The notes under the pieces were generated by a model. The model was given only the letters and a program-made list of their open reading frames with translations. It searched no databases and was not told the origin of the DNA. The position numbers and the translations under genes were made by a program. From Tychonema sp. LEGE 06208 (GTDB taxonomy: Bacteria; Cyanobacteriota; Cyanobacteriia; Cyanobacteriales; Microcoleaceae): a DNA stretch of 64,000 bases. The DNA lies in assembly GCF_015207505.1 (NCBI RefSeq), contig NZ_JADEWT010000020.1:1-64000 (forward strand). The letters are read 5' to 3'. Below, piece after piece: positions 42,698 through 52,486 of the stretch (the stretch's first letter is position 1; the number at the start of each line of letters is the position of its first letter).

Positions 42698-43336
42698 ATG
42701 ACCAAAGTAATTATTTTTGATTTTGACGGTACTTTAGCAGATACAATTGATATTCTTCTGAGCATCACCAACCGTTTGTCAGCAGAATTCGGCTTTAAGT
42801 CTGCGACAAAAGAGGAACTCGCTCAACTGAGCAACTTAAATTCTTGGGAAATTCTTCGTTATTCTGGCATTTCCCTCTTCAAATTCCCGCTGCTGATTAG
42901 AAAATTGAGATCTGAATTACGCAGTGAAATTTCAGACGTTCAATTATTTCCGGGAATTAAAGAAGTTTTGCTGGAGTTGAAAAAACGGGGGTTTCAACTG
43001 GGCATTATCACATCTAATTCCAGAGAAAATGTCTTAGCGGCGCTGGAAAATAACAATTTACAAGATACTTTCACGTTTATTTACTCAGGTTCAACTTTCG
43101 GGAAACATAAAGTTATTAATAAATGGCTCCGAAAAGAGCATATAAATCCTGAAGAAGTCTTTTATGTGGGAGATGAGATTAGAGATATAGACGCTGCTAG
43201 AAAAACTGGAATTAAAATAATTGCTGTAGGTTGGGGTTTTAATTCTCAGGAGGTTTTGGTCTTACACCATCCCGATTTTTTGATTGAACGTCCCCAGCAA
43301 TTGATCGAGATTATGAGTAATCTGGGAGGAGTGTAA
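42698..43336 (+). CDS. HAD-superfamily phosphatase (phosphoglycolate phosphatase-like)
   Basis: A 212-residue HAD hydrolase. Motif I is IIFDFDGTLADTID with nucleophile and acid Asp, motif II LGIITSNSREN, the motif III Lys is in GKHKVINKWL, and motif IV VGDEIRDIDAARKTGI. The helical cap lies at residues 16-90. This is the Gph-like subclass; cyanobacteria need phosphoglycolate phosphatase in photorespiration, but the substrate cannot be fixed from sequence. It is preceded by an AT-rich intergenic region and ends before a short gap to the 36-aa peptide gene. Confidence 0.88.
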   Translation: MTKVIIFDFDGTLADTIDILLSITNRLSAEFGFKSATKEELAQLSNLNSWEILRYSGISLFKFPLLIRKLRSELRSEISDVQLFPGIKEVLLELKKRGFQLGIITSNSRENVLAALENNNLQDTFTFIYSGSTFGKHKVINKWLRKEHINPEEVFYVGDEIRDIDAARKTGIKIIAVGWGFNSQEVLVLHHPDFLIERPQQLIEIMSNLGGV

Positions 43337-43473
43337 AGTGTTGTAAATAAATACTTCCAAATTTAAAGTAGTAAAAACTTTATGTCAGAACCGATTGAAA
43401 AAATGAATGGAGGCTGATATAAATGTGAAGGAGAAAGATTTACTCGATCGCTCAAATAAAGAGGAACAGTATT

Positions 43474-43584
43474 ATGTCAGCATTTGAAACTTTCTTGACT
43501 TTTAGCTTGGCTTCCACTTGCGCGGTAGCTACTTTGGCAACTTGGTTGCGTTTCACCTATCCGCCTTCTGTTAAACGCAATTAA
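43474..43584 (+). CDS. 36-aa single-pass membrane peptide
   Basis: ATG at 43474, preceded by AGAGGAAC with GAGG eight to eleven bases upstream, opens MSAFETFLTFSLASTCAVAT and continues LATWLRFTYPPSVKRN. There is one hydrophobic helix (about residues 7-24) followed by a basic tail. The size, helix and short charged tail are like those of small photosystem, cytochrome b6f or NDH-1 subunits, but it does not match psb, psa, pet or ndh peptides that I remember. A good ribosome site, isolation between two repeats and full hydrophobic patterning support it being real. Confidence 0.6.
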   Translation: MSAFETFLTFSLASTCAVATLATWLRFTYPPSVKRN

Positions 43585-43604
43585 TTGGATTATTTTTTGA
43601 ATTT

Positions 43605-43735
43605 GGTATGAGAAATCGGGTTCCTTAGACTTTGCGTCATTCCCAGAAACCCGGTTTCTCTCGATTTTTTTTGCCACCCAGCAGATATTTTATGAGAAAC
43701 CGGGTTTCTTAGAATTTGCGTCATCCCCAGAAAGA
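43605..43735. repeat. Two AGAAACCGGGTTTCT palindromic repeats
   Basis: GAGAAATCGGGTTCCTTAGA with a facing AGAAACCCGGTTTCTC (43661 area) is followed by GAGAAACCGGGTTTCTTAGA (43692 area) and CCCCAGAAAGAAAG. The two units share the spacer TTTGCGTCATYCCCAG. They lie between the 36-aa gene and the SWIM gene and could act as terminators for both. Confidence 0.7.
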
Positions 43736-43747
43736 AAGAATCATGTT

Positions 43748-44575
43748 TTAGTCTCCTTCGCCTAGTTTCAGTGCGGCTAAAACGGCTTGCTGGCTAACTG
43801 CTTGGTAAATTTTACTAAAATGCTGCTTGAGTGCGTCAGAGGCGGGGGAAGATTTGCTACTGGTTGCTGTTGGGTTGGTTGCTAGGGGAATCGGGCCTAA
43901 AATATCTAAGACTGTTTCGCTGCTGGGCGGCGGCACAATTACGACTAAAGATGATTCTAGCTGCTGGTTGTATTCCCAAAAGCGATCGACCTTCGGCAAT
44001 TTAGAATTCGCAGTCGGGGAATTTTTGCCGGAGTTGAGTTGAGAATTTTCCTCTCCTTGGGTACCCCGTGTCTGACGCAAAGCTGTCAAGATTTGCTCTT
44101 TGGTTCTTCCCCGCAGTTGAAAAAGTACAAAGGGGTCTTCTCCGAAGCGATCGCCCAATAAGTAGTATACTGCACTGATGTGCTTGCAAGGATTTTTGGG
44201 GTCTGGACAGGTGCAGCGCGATCGAATATCAGATAAACTTAACGGAAATAGCGTTTTTCCAGCCGCTGCAAATACATCTTCAATATTGTGCGGCATTTCT
44301 CCAGCTAATAATTTAGCCGAAAAAACCGCTCTTTGGGACATATTTTCAATCACATAATCCCAATCTTCATCGCTCAATGTATCGAGCCCTAAAGAAACTT
44401 GATAGGGTTTGGGGTCTGTTCCTTGAACGATAGCAATTACTTCTTGATTAGGGAATTTAATGCTGAGAACTTTACCTTCGCGCGCGTATTGCCAGCCGCG
44501 CTCTAAACGCTTTTTGAAGCGGTAGGTATTGATTAAATCGAGCCACTGTTGTGTCCACCATTCTCTGTCAATCAT
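43748..44575 (-). CDS. SWIM zinc finger protein
   Basis: A 275-residue protein with a SWIM-type zinc finger, CxCxnCxH (SRCTCPDPKNPCKHISAVYY), near residues 140-160. The N-terminal half REWWTQQWLDLINTYRFKKR and GWQYAREGKVLSIKFPNQEV is typical of bacterial SWIM proteins encoded next to SNF2 ATPases. The C-terminal third is a low-complexity Pro/Ser/Thr linker and a helical tail. The partner SNF2 gene lies 163 bases upstream on the same strand, with a heptamer array in the gap. A nucleic acid binding adaptor for the ATPase is likely. Confidence 0.9.
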   Translation of the reverse strand: MIDREWWTQQWLDLINTYRFKKRLERGWQYAREGKVLSIKFPNQEVIAIVQGTDPKPYQVSLGLDTLSDEDWDYVIENMSQRAVFSAKLLAGEMPHNIEDVFAAAGKTLFPLSLSDIRSRCTCPDPKNPCKHISAVYYLLGDRFGEDPFVLFQLRGRTKEQILTALRQTRGTQGEENSQLNSGKNSPTANSKLPKVDRFWEYNQQLESSLVVIVPPPSSETVLDILGPIPLATNPTATSSKSSPASDALKQHFSKIYQAVSQQAVLAALKLGEGD

Positions 44576-44602
44576 TTATCTTTTGGGCCTGGGGCATGGG
44601 GC

Positions 44603-44691
44603 ATTAGTCAGCAGTCATTAGTCATTAGTCATTAGTCATTGGTCATTGGTCATTAGTCAGCAGTCATTAGTCATTAGTCATTGGTCGTTAG
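44603..44691. repeat. Heptamer array (AGTCATT/GGTCATT)n between the SNF2 and SWIM genes
   Basis: About twelve seven-base units, AGTCATT with GGTCATT and AGTCAGC variants, fill most of the gap between two genes that probably form an operon. Confidence 0.92.
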
Positions 44692-44738
44692 CAAGTCCGC
44701 ATTCAAGAAGGACTGAAGTTACTACAAAACAATAAATA

Positions 44739-47700
44739 TTATTCTTCTTCGGTTTCTATAATAGCATCGCGATCGAGAATTAGTAAATTGCGAAGTTGGT
44801 CTGTGTCGAGTTCGGTGAGCCAGTTTTCGCCGGCGCTGACTACTTGTTCGGCGAGAGCTTTCTTACTTTCGATCATATCGTGTATTTTCTCCTCTAGCGT
44901 ACCCGTGCAGACAAATTTGTGTACTTGCACGTTCCTGGTTTGGCCGATGCGAAATACGCGGTCAGTTGCCTGATTTTCTACTGCGGGATTCCACCACCTG
45001 TCATAGTGGAAAACGTGGGTAGCCCTGGTTAAGTTCAAACCGGTGCCGCCAGCTTTTAAAGATAATATCATAATCGGCGGGCCTTGCGGATCGTGTTGGA
45101 AGCGATCGATCATTTCTTCCCGCTGCTGTTGCTTAATTCCGCCGTACAAAAACAAAACTTCTCGCCCTAAATGCTTTTCTAGATGCGGTTTTAGGAGTTT
45201 TCCCCATTCAGCAAATTGAGTGAAAATCAAAGCCCGATCGCCCTCAGCCACCACCTCTTCTAACATTTCCACCAACCGCTGCAATTTCCCCGATTCCTGA
45301 CTCTTAATTCCCAATTCTTTCGGGTTTTGTTTAGCTGTCAAAAGAGCCGGATGGTTGCAAAGTTGTTTGAGTTTTACCAGCAAAGCCAGAATCATACCCC
45401 GGCGCTGAATACCTTCGGCTGACTCTAAATTAGCGATTGACTCTTCGACTATTTTCTGATATAATGCTGCCTGCCCAGCAGCCAGACTGCAAAATACAGT
45501 CATCTCCTGTTTTTCCGGCAAATCTTGGATGATTTCCTTGTCAGTTTTCAGGCGGCGGAGGATAAAAGGCCGAACGAGCGATCGCAAACTATGCAATGAT
45601 TCTCTATCTCCATATTTCTCGATCGGAATAGCAAATCGGCGCTGAAAGAAATTGCGCGGCCCCAAATAGCCAGGATTCAGAAACTCCAAAATTGACCACA
45701 ATTCTTGCAGTCTATTTTCCACCGGAGTTCCCGTCAGCGCAATTCTAAAATCTGCCTCGATTTGCCGCACCGCCTGCGACTGCTTAGCCTCGGAATTCTT
45801 AATATTTTGGGCTTCATCCAAAACCAATCCTTGCCATTTAGTGCTTTGAATTTCCTTCGCATCGCGAAACACCAGCGCGTAACTGGTAATTATTAAATGC
45901 TTTCCCTTAATTGCAGCCGCAAATGCTTTGCCTTTAGCGCGTTTGTCTCCGTGGTGTAGCAATACTTTCAGCGTCGGCCCAAATTTCTTGACTTCCCGCT
46001 CCCAATTGCCCAATACCGATGTCGGACAAACCAATAATGTCGGCGCTTCTAGAGAATTTTGTTCTTGCAAGTGCAGGAGGAAAGCAATTAGCTCAATGGA
46101 TTTTCCCAAACCCATATCGTCCGCGAGACAAGCACCTAAACCCCAGCGCTCTAAGAATGCTAACCAGCCAACTCCCAATGCTTGATAAGGGCGCAATTGT
46201 CCTCGGAAACTAGCCGGAGTCGCGATCGCACTTACGGCCTGATTATCGCTTAAAGTATTCAACAATTCCTGAAGTTGACCCGTAGCTTCAAAATTCACCA
46301 CAGGCAACTTTTCAATAGTCTGAGAATCGCCCGAAGCCAAACGCAAAGCATCCTCCAAAGAAAGAGTCATTTGCTCCTTGCGACTAGCAAAAAAAGTTTT
46401 AGCAGCCTTCACATCGGTGGCGCGCAACTCCACCCACTCACCGTTAATTTCCACCAAAGGCGAATTCAGCTCTACCAGCCGATCGAATTCTGCCTTAGAA
46501 ATGCGCTGTCCGCCGATCGTCAATTCCCACTTAAAACTTAGCAGACTTTGCAAACCCAGCCCGCCCTTCGCCGGATTTGCTTTCGGAGTTTCCGCCTGAA
46601 TACTCAAACCCAAACGACTCGCCCAACCATCAGCCTTTGTCAAACTAGGCGGCAAAACAACGCCCAACCCGCTATCAGCAAATCGCCAAGCCACAGACTT
46701 AATAAACTCGTAAGCTTGCAGCGGATTTAATTGACAAGATTGAGGCCGCTGTGCTTGCAAACTCGGTTCAATTAACGGATAAAGTTTCGATGCTAAACCC
46801 AACCCTCCCAGCAAAGTTTCTTGTGGCAATTCAATTGTCCGCCCCGCATAGGCCAAACGTTCAACAGAATTGTTCCAAACAGTTGTCGCATCCACCAAAA
46901 AATCCGTTTCATCAACTGCTTGCAAACAATAATTTAAACTCCAATTAACTTTACCCGGAGACGGCGGAATAAGTTGAAAACAAGTGCGAAACTGACTTTG
47001 TTCAGACAGTTGGTTTTGCAGCGGCGAAGTCCAAGCAACAAGCTTGTTTGCCAACTTTTCTAAAGCGGCTGATTCTGCTTGCACCACTCCAGATTCTTGT
47101 TGCAAAGCTTGCAGCCATTCGCGGGTTGGAGAAAGTGTTTTGATATCTAAATTTGAGCCAGCAGCCGTTAGCGCAGCCCTCGAAGACGATCGCACTTCAC
47201 CATCTACCACACTACTCAAAAACCCCAAAACCAACTCCTGCGGCCCCACAGGCAAATCCACCGCAACATCCCGTACCTTACTTTCTGGCGAACCTTCTTT
47301 TATTACATCCGTTACATCCCGCACATTGCTCGCTGCCGAACCTTCTTCCTTCGATTGATACATTCGACAAGCCGTCGGCATTTGCTTAGAAAAAGTAGCG
47401 AGACGGAGAATATCGGTCGAACTGTCTAACAAAGGTTGCCATTTAGCAATAGCCGAACCATCAGATTGCCTCTCCAATGCCGGCAAGAATTTGCACCTCG
47501 CCAACAAATCCAAACTCCACCTAGCAAGATGCGACCAAAAACGCAAATCAGAGCCGACAAAATAATCTGCTTCTGTGCTATTTAGCGGCAGCGATTGCAA
47601 AAAAACAAAAGCGGCTTGGGGGTTTAGCAAATAACCCTTAACTTGCCAGGGATAAAGATAAATTTCAGCGATTTGGGCTGGTTCCTCAAGTGCTGCCACT

Positions 47701-48068
47701 GAGTGCTGCGGCATAATAGTTGCGTTGGATTCCGAGATTTTGGTCGGAAGCGCGATCGCCCGAACTTGCCTCTGAATCGATAAAATTTCCCTAGGAAGGG
47801 CTGCCGCCGTCGTTTTGGACGAACTCCGAGTTTTCGTAGTTTTCTGCTTAATTTCTGCGGTTTCGGGTAATTGCCAGTGGAGTTTCCCCGACTGCTGCAA
47901 AGAATTTAGGAAAGTATTCAACTCCGCCTCAGTCATTGCCAAAGGATTATGCGGAATTATCTCAGATTCAACAATATCGATCGCCCCAATCTTCCGCCAA
48001 GTTTCCCCCCAAATAAATAAGCCGCTTTTTTCGTTGTTTAGTAGCCAACTGCCGTGTAAAATAGCCAT
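44739..48068 (-). CDS. SNF2-family DNA-dependent ATPase (helicase-like)
   Basis: A 1109-residue SWI2/SNF2 protein. The N-terminal half (about residues 1-600) is the poorly characterised region found in bacterial SNF2 proteins of this type (SNF2 N-terminal, DUF3670-like). The motor core follows: motif I LADDMGLGKSIELIAFLLHL, motif II VLDEAQNIKN (DEAQ), motif III ALTGTPVENRLQELW, then the second RecA domain with LSLKAGGTGLNLTRATHVFH and motif VI DRVFRIGQTRNVQVHKFV. It would translocate on double-stranded DNA. The role may be repair, transcription recycling or defence. A C-terminal acidic tail ends the protein. It precedes the SWIM gene on the same strand. Confidence 0.92.
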   Translation of the reverse strand: MAILHGSWLLNNEKSGLFIWGETWRKIGAIDIVESEIIPHNPLAMTEAELNTFLNSLQQSGKLHWQLPETAEIKQKTTKTRSSSKTTAAALPREILSIQRQVRAIALPTKISESNATIMPQHSVAALEEPAQIAEIYLYPWQVKGYLLNPQAAFVFLQSLPLNSTEADYFVGSDLRFWSHLARWSLDLLARCKFLPALERQSDGSAIAKWQPLLDSSTDILRLATFSKQMPTACRMYQSKEEGSAASNVRDVTDVIKEGSPESKVRDVAVDLPVGPQELVLGFLSSVVDGEVRSSSRAALTAAGSNLDIKTLSPTREWLQALQQESGVVQAESAALEKLANKLVAWTSPLQNQLSEQSQFRTCFQLIPPSPGKVNWSLNYCLQAVDETDFLVDATTVWNNSVERLAYAGRTIELPQETLLGGLGLASKLYPLIEPSLQAQRPQSCQLNPLQAYEFIKSVAWRFADSGLGVVLPPSLTKADGWASRLGLSIQAETPKANPAKGGLGLQSLLSFKWELTIGGQRISKAEFDRLVELNSPLVEINGEWVELRATDVKAAKTFFASRKEQMTLSLEDALRLASGDSQTIEKLPVVNFEATGQLQELLNTLSDNQAVSAIATPASFRGQLRPYQALGVGWLAFLERWGLGACLADDMGLGKSIELIAFLLHLQEQNSLEAPTLLVCPTSVLGNWEREVKKFGPTLKVLLHHGDKRAKGKAFAAAIKGKHLIITSYALVFRDAKEIQSTKWQGLVLDEAQNIKNSEAKQSQAVRQIEADFRIALTGTPVENRLQELWSILEFLNPGYLGPRNFFQRRFAIPIEKYGDRESLHSLRSLVRPFILRRLKTDKEIIQDLPEKQEMTVFCSLAAGQAALYQKIVEESIANLESAEGIQRRGMILALLVKLKQLCNHPALLTAKQNPKELGIKSQESGKLQRLVEMLEEVVAEGDRALIFTQFAEWGKLLKPHLEKHLGREVLFLYGGIKQQQREEMIDRFQHDPQGPPIMILSLKAGGTGLNLTRATHVFHYDRWWNPAVENQATDRVFRIGQTRNVQVHKFVCTGTLEEKIHDMIESKKALAEQVVSAGENWLTELDTDQLRNLLILDRDAIIETEEE

Positions 48069-48546
48069 TTTTCAATCCTAATATTTTTATTTAATTCCGA
48101 GACTTTCTGCCTCAGTTTTGTCTGAATTGTGAATAAGAGAACTGTGGCAATACAAAAATACGAAATATCAGAAATATAGTGGTTCTCAAGCCCAATGCCC
48201 AATGCCCTGTTTGCCCCATGCCCAATGCCCTGTTTGGCCCATGCCCTGCGCGGGCCAATGCCCTGTTTGGCCCATGCCCAATCCCGGATGGTTGACCCGA
48301 TCGCTCCCAAGTCCCAATCGAAAACTCATCGTACCATCTAGAGCAGGCGTTTGGGGGGCGATCGACCGGGCGAACCGACCCCAGAATCTCCAAAATTGAG
48401 AGTATAAATGCTTACAAATCCAGCGCCACGACTCGATCGACCGCACCAAATAATCTCTCTCTTTTGGCATTGGACTCTCAAACATCCTGTGGTAGTGTTA
48501 CGATCCCGACAGAGAAAGAATGTGGTAGATAAGGAAGCAGTCCTAC
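48069..48546. other. Divergent promoter region of the SNF2 gene and pnp, with GC-rich repeats
   Basis: At 48190-48283 several copies of CCCATGCCCAATGCCCTG with TTTGGCC/CGGGCC spacers form a GC-rich tandem repeat. No gene is supported. The segment 48400-48546 contains the likely pnp promoter; GTGGTAGATAAGGAAGCAG precedes the pnp start. Confidence 0.6.
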
Positions 48547-50700
48547 ATGGTAGAGATAGACAAGTCAATATCCTTCGATGGAAGGGATATTAGACTGAAG
48601 ATTGGTTTACTAGCGCCTCAAGCAGGCGGTGCGGTTTTGATTCAGTCGGGTGACACGGCCGTTTTAGTGACGGCGACTCGATCGCAGGGGAGAGAAGGAA
48701 TTGATTTCCTGCCCCTGTTGGTGGATTACGAAGAGAGACTGTACGCAGGCGGTAAAATTCCCGGTGGATTTTTGCGCCGGGAAGGGCGTCCCCCAGAAAA
48801 AGTGACTTTGACTGGGCGTTTGATCGATCGCCCGCTGCGCCCGCTATTCCCAAGCTGGCTGCGAGATGACATCCAAGTCGTAGCCACAACCCTGTCGATG
48901 GACGAACAAGTACCGCCAGACGTTTTGGCGGTAACGGGCGCTTCAGTAGCGATCCTGCTGGCGAAAATGCCGTTTTACGGGCCGATGGCTGCGGTGCGAG
49001 TTGGTTTGGTAGGGGACGATTTCATCATCAACCCAACCTACAGCGAAATCAAAGAAGGCGAGTTGGATCTCGTGGTAGCCGGTTCTCCAGACGGAGTAAT
49101 CATGGTGGAAGCCAGCGCCAACCAATTGCCGGAACAGGATATCATCGAGGCGATCGACTTCGGCTACGAAGCAGCCTGCGACTTGATTCAAGCCCAGCGC
49201 GAAATTATGGCAGAATTGGGCATCGATTTGGTGGTAGAGGAAAGACCATCGCCAGATATGGCCTTGGAAAACTTTATTCGCGATCGCGCCCAAGAACCAA
49301 TCCGCATCATTTTGTCAAGATTTGAAAAAGACAAAACAGTACGGAATGCCGCTTTAGACGAAGTGAAAGCCAATGAAGTAGAAGCTGCGATCGCCGCACT
49401 CGCCGAAGACGATCCGATCAAAGTAGCTGCAGGCGCCAACAGCAAAACAATTGGCAACGTTTTCAAAGACGTTACCAAAAAAATGATGCGGAAGCAAATC
49501 ATCGAAGATGGCGTCCGTGTAGACGGCCGCAAGCTAGACGAGGTGCGTTCCGTTTCTTGTCGCGTAGGGGTGCTGCCGTCGCGAGTACACGGCTGTGCGC
49601 TGTTCAATCGCGGGTTAACCCAAGTCTTGTCCACAGCTACCCTGGGAACCCCCGGCGACGCCCAAGACTTAGGAGACGACTTGCACCCGCAGCAAGACAA
49701 ACGCTACTTGCATCACTACAATTTCCCGCCGTTTTCCGTCGGAGAAACTAAACCGATGCGATCGCCCGGACGCCGAGAAATCGGTCACGGAGCCCTCGCA
49801 GAACGCGCCCTAGTCCCAGTTTTGCCATCAAAAGAAGATTTCCCCTACGTAATTCGCGTAGTCTCCGAAATCCTTTCTTCCGACGGTTCAACATCAATGG
49901 GTTCAGTGTGCGGATCGACACTAGCATTAATGGATGCAGGCGTTCCCCTTTCCCAACCAGTCAGCGGCGCGGCAATGGGATTAATCAAAGAAGGCGATGA
50001 AGTCCGAATTTTGACAGACATTCAAGCAATTGAAGACTTCTTAGGCGACATGGACTTCAAAGTAGCCGGTACCGACACCGGAATTACCGCTTTGCAAATG
50101 GACATGAAAATCAAAGGTTTGCCCTTAGATGTCATAGCCACCGCCATCCGCCAAGCAAAACCCGCCAGACTGCACATTTTAGAAAGAATGCTAGCAACCA
50201 TCGACGCTCCCCGCAAGGAAATGTCGCCGTTTGCGCCGCGTTTGTTAACCCTGAAAATCGATCCTGAATTTATCGGTTTGGTAATTGGGCCAGGTGGCAA
50301 AACAATCAAAGCCATCACCGAAGAAACCGGTGTCAAGATTGACATCGAAGACGACGGAACCGTGACAATTGCCGGTAACGACAGCGAGAAAGCTCAGCGG
50401 GCTTACAATATTGTCCAAGGCATGACGCGGAAGTTGAATGCTGGAGACGTGTATGTCGGCCGCGTAACTCGAATTATTCCGATCGGCGCTTTTGTAGAAA
50501 TTCTGCCTGGAAAAGAAGGAATGATTCACATTTCCCAGTTAGCGGACTACCGCGTCGGGAAAGTGGAAGACGAGTTAGCTGTGAATGATGAAGTGATTGT
50601 CAAAGTGCGAGAAATTGACAATAAAGGTCGGATTAACTTGACCCGTTTGAACATTCATCCCGACGAAGCGGCAGCCGCCCGCGAAGCGTTGAATAAATAG
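48547..50700 (+). CDS. pnp: Polyribonucleotide nucleotidyltransferase (PNPase)
   Basis: A 717-residue phosphorolytic 3'-5' exoribonuclease; in cyanobacteria it also makes the heteropolymeric RNA tails. Two RNase PH cores are separated by a helical linker: the first starts [20 protein letters not shown], the second [18 protein letters not shown]. The active region [17 protein letters not shown] is intact. The KH domain has the loop [18 protein letters not shown] and the S1 domain [20 protein letters not shown]. The length is normal. The stop codon TAG directly abuts a heptamer array. Confidence 0.96.
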   Translation: MVEIDKSISFDGRDIRLKIGLLAPQAGGAVLIQSGDTAVLVTATRSQGREGIDFLPLLVDYEERLYAGGKIPGGFLRREGRPPEKVTLTGRLIDRPLRPLFPSWLRDDIQVVATTLSMDEQVPPDVLAVTGASVAILLAKMPFYGPMAAVRVGLVGDDFIINPTYSEIKEGELDLVVAGSPDGVIMVEASANQLPEQDIIEAIDFGYEAACDLIQAQREIMAELGIDLVVEERPSPDMALENFIRDRAQEPIRIILSRFEKDKTVRNAALDEVKANEVEAAIAALAEDDPIKVAAGANSKTIGNVFKDVTKKMMRKQIIEDGVRVDGRKLDEVRSVSCRVGVLPSRVHGCALFNRGLTQVLSTATLGTPGDAQDLGDDLHPQQDKRYLHHYNFPPFSVGETKPMRSPGRREIGHGALAERALVPVLPSKEDFPYVIRVVSEILSSDGSTSMGSVCGSTLALMDAGVPLSQPVSGAAMGLIKEGDEVRILTDIQAIEDFLGDMDFKVAGTDTGITALQMDMKIKGLPLDVIATAIRQAKPARLHILERMLATIDAPRKEMSPFAPRLLTLKIDPEFIGLVIGPGGKTIKAITEETGVKIDIEDDGTVTIAGNDSEKAQRAYNIVQGMTRKLNAGDVYVGRVTRIIPIGAFVEILPGKEGMIHISQLADYRVGKVEDELAVNDEVIVKVREIDNKGRINLTRLNIHPDEAAAAREALNK

Positions 50701-51265
50701 TTGACGGTTGACAGTTGACGGTTGACAGTTGACAGTTGACAGTTGGTAATTGGTAATTGGTAATTGGTAATTGCTAATTGGTAATTGCTAATTCCTAACT
50801 GGTAATTGAGATTAAATCTGATTGTTTCAGATTGATTTGGGAGTAGAGTGCGCGACAGATCCAGATCGAGTTTGTGCGATCCTCTTCGTTGGCGTAGCCC
50901 CCGTAGGGGCGGGCTGCGCTAACGGCTGTAGAAGTTAATACATTCGCGCACTTTACCCTCGGCGGTTGAAACCGCAACTACATAAATTAAGTTCACTCCT
51001 AGCGGACTCAATCAAATATAAAGTTATTTCTTTTATCATTCCGCGGTTGAAACCGCAACTACACAAACGAAGTCCACTCCTAGCGGACTGAAGAAAATAT
51101 AAAGATATTACCCACAGTCAGGACACGGCAGTGCCGATTCCCTACAATTAATCGGGGGATGATTACGTCTTTCATCGAGGAAGATCGATCGTTTTGGGGT
51201 AGGGAAACGGCATTGCCGTGTCCGACATTGCCTGTGATTCCAGTGCCACCGGAATTGATCTTAAA
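50701..51265. repeat. Repeat-filled intergenic region after pnp
   Basis: 50701-50808 is a heptamer array, TTGACGG/TTGACAG then AATTGGT units. 50886-50925 contains GGCGTAGCCCCCGTAGGGGC with its inverted partner. 50962-51023 and 51043-51104 are two copies of a 62-bp unit (GCGGTTGAAACCGCAACTAC to AATATAAAG). 51119-51262 has two GACACGGCA palindromes and ends in CCACCGGAATTGAT, a right terminus of the palindromic element family. No gene is supported. Confidence 0.75.
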
Positions 51266-52486
51266 TCAAATAACCGCAATACAGTCAATCTCTACTAACA
51301 CATCCTTCGGCAAACGCGCCACCTCCACACAAGCGCGCGCCGGTGCTGTTTCCGCATCAAAATATTTCGCATAAACCGCATTCACAGCGGCAAAATCATT
51401 CATATCTTTGAGGAAAACCGTAGTTTTTACCACATCCAACCAAGTAGCGCCGGCTTCTGTGAGAATGGCTTCGAGATTTGCCATAACTTGTTGGGTTTGT
51501 TTGGCCACATCGTCGGTGTAGACGATATCGTTTAGTCTAGTGTCGATCGCAATTTGACCTGCTACAAACAGCATAGTGCCCGTAGCGGCGATCGCTTGAT
51601 TGTAAGGGCCCACGGGTGCCGGTGCTTTGTCAGTACGAATAATTTTGCGCGTCATAGATGTCACTTTTTGGGATAATTTTTCGGATGTTTCTTGATTGTA
51701 AATTTCTCCATCAGGCATGATCGCACCCGTGAAGTCTGCATTCTCAATACTTACTGCATAAATGTTTGCATCTGTCAATTCTGCTTGTTTCAGGTTTGCT
51801 CCATCCAGGTTTGCTTTAATCAAGTTTGCACCTTGCAGATTGGCTGCTTCCAGACTTGCACCTTGCAGGCTGGATTTTTTTAGATTTGTCCCTTGAATAT
51901 CAGCTCCAACCAGATAAGCTTTATCCAAATTCACCCATGATAAGTTAGATTTAGAGAGCTTAGTTAACTGGAGTTTAGCTCCCTGTAAATTTGCGCTTTG
52001 AAGCGTCACACCAGTTAGGTCTGCCCGACTTAAATCAGCTTTAGTCAAGTCGGCTTGGGTCAAGATTGCACTACTTAGGGTGGCTTTACTGAGATTTGCC
52101 TCAATCAATGAAGTTCTAGTTAAATTTGCACTACTCAAGTTAGCACCGCTAAGGTTTGCCTGGTTTAAGTTAGCATCCCAGAATTTGGAATGATTGAAGC
52201 ACGCTCCGCTTAAGTTAGCACCGCTAAGGTTTGCCGAAATCATATTTTGTGAATTTCCCTGTGCCCCACTCAAATTTGCTGCTGTCAGCTTTGCCTTACT
52301 CAGATTTATATTGTGAAGGTTTGCCTTGGTCAAGATTGCCTCACTCAAATCAGCTCCCGACAGATTGGCATTCAGTAATTCTATCCCTCTCAAGTCTGCA
52401 CCTTTGAGGTTTACCCCACTTAACTCTGCTCCCTTAAAGTTCCGTTCGCCTTTAGCGTATCTTTCTAAAAGTTCTTTAGCATCCAT
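51266..52486 (-). CDS. Pentapeptide-repeat protein fused to a RidA domain
   Basis: A 406-residue fusion. Residues 1-275 are a right-handed pentapeptide-repeat helix with A(D/N)LXX units (ANLSGANLSGACFNHSKFWD, LEAANLQGANLIKANLDGAN), opening with MDAKELLERYAKGERNFKGA. After a 20-residue linker, a complete RidA/YjgF domain starts at TRKIIRTDKAPAPVGPYNQA. It contains the imine-binding Arg in FDAETAPARACVEVARLPKD and the terminal VEIDCIAVI. RidA hydrolyses reactive enamine/imine intermediates; the pentapeptide part may bind a partner. No stop codon or frameshift separates the parts, and an internal ATG at 51656 (weak ribosome site) could also give free RidA. A TTG at 52513 would add nine residues. 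Confidence 0.9.
   Translation of the reverse strand: MDAKELLERYAKGERNFKGAELSGVNLKGADLRGIELLNANLSGADLSEAILTKANLHNINLSKAKLTAANLSGAQGNSQNMISANLSGANLSGACFNHSKFWDANLNQANLSGANLSSANLTRTSLIEANLSKATLSSAILTQADLTKADLSRADLTGVTLQSANLQGAKLQLTKLSKSNLSWVNLDKAYLVGADIQGTNLKKSSLQGASLEAANLQGANLIKANLDGANLKQAELTDANIYAVSIENADFTGAIMPDGEIYNQETSEKLSQKVTSMTRKIIRTDKAPAPVGPYNQAIAATGTMLFVAGQIAIDTRLNDIVYTDDVAKQTQQVMANLEAILTEAGATWLDVVKTTVFLKDMNDFAAVNAVYAKYFDAETAPARACVEVARLPKDVLVEIDCIAVI

Noticed and set aside
43477-43677. Minus-strand 66-codon frame opposite the 36-aa peptide
   Set aside because: It spans palindromic repeats and lacks a ribosome site; the plus-strand peptide has both a good site and a proper hydrophobic pattern.
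50962-51104. CRISPR-like repeat containing GTTGAAAC
   Set aside because: Only two copies, repeat longer than the spacer, no leader and no cas genes; the conserved part is a palindromic interspersed repeat.
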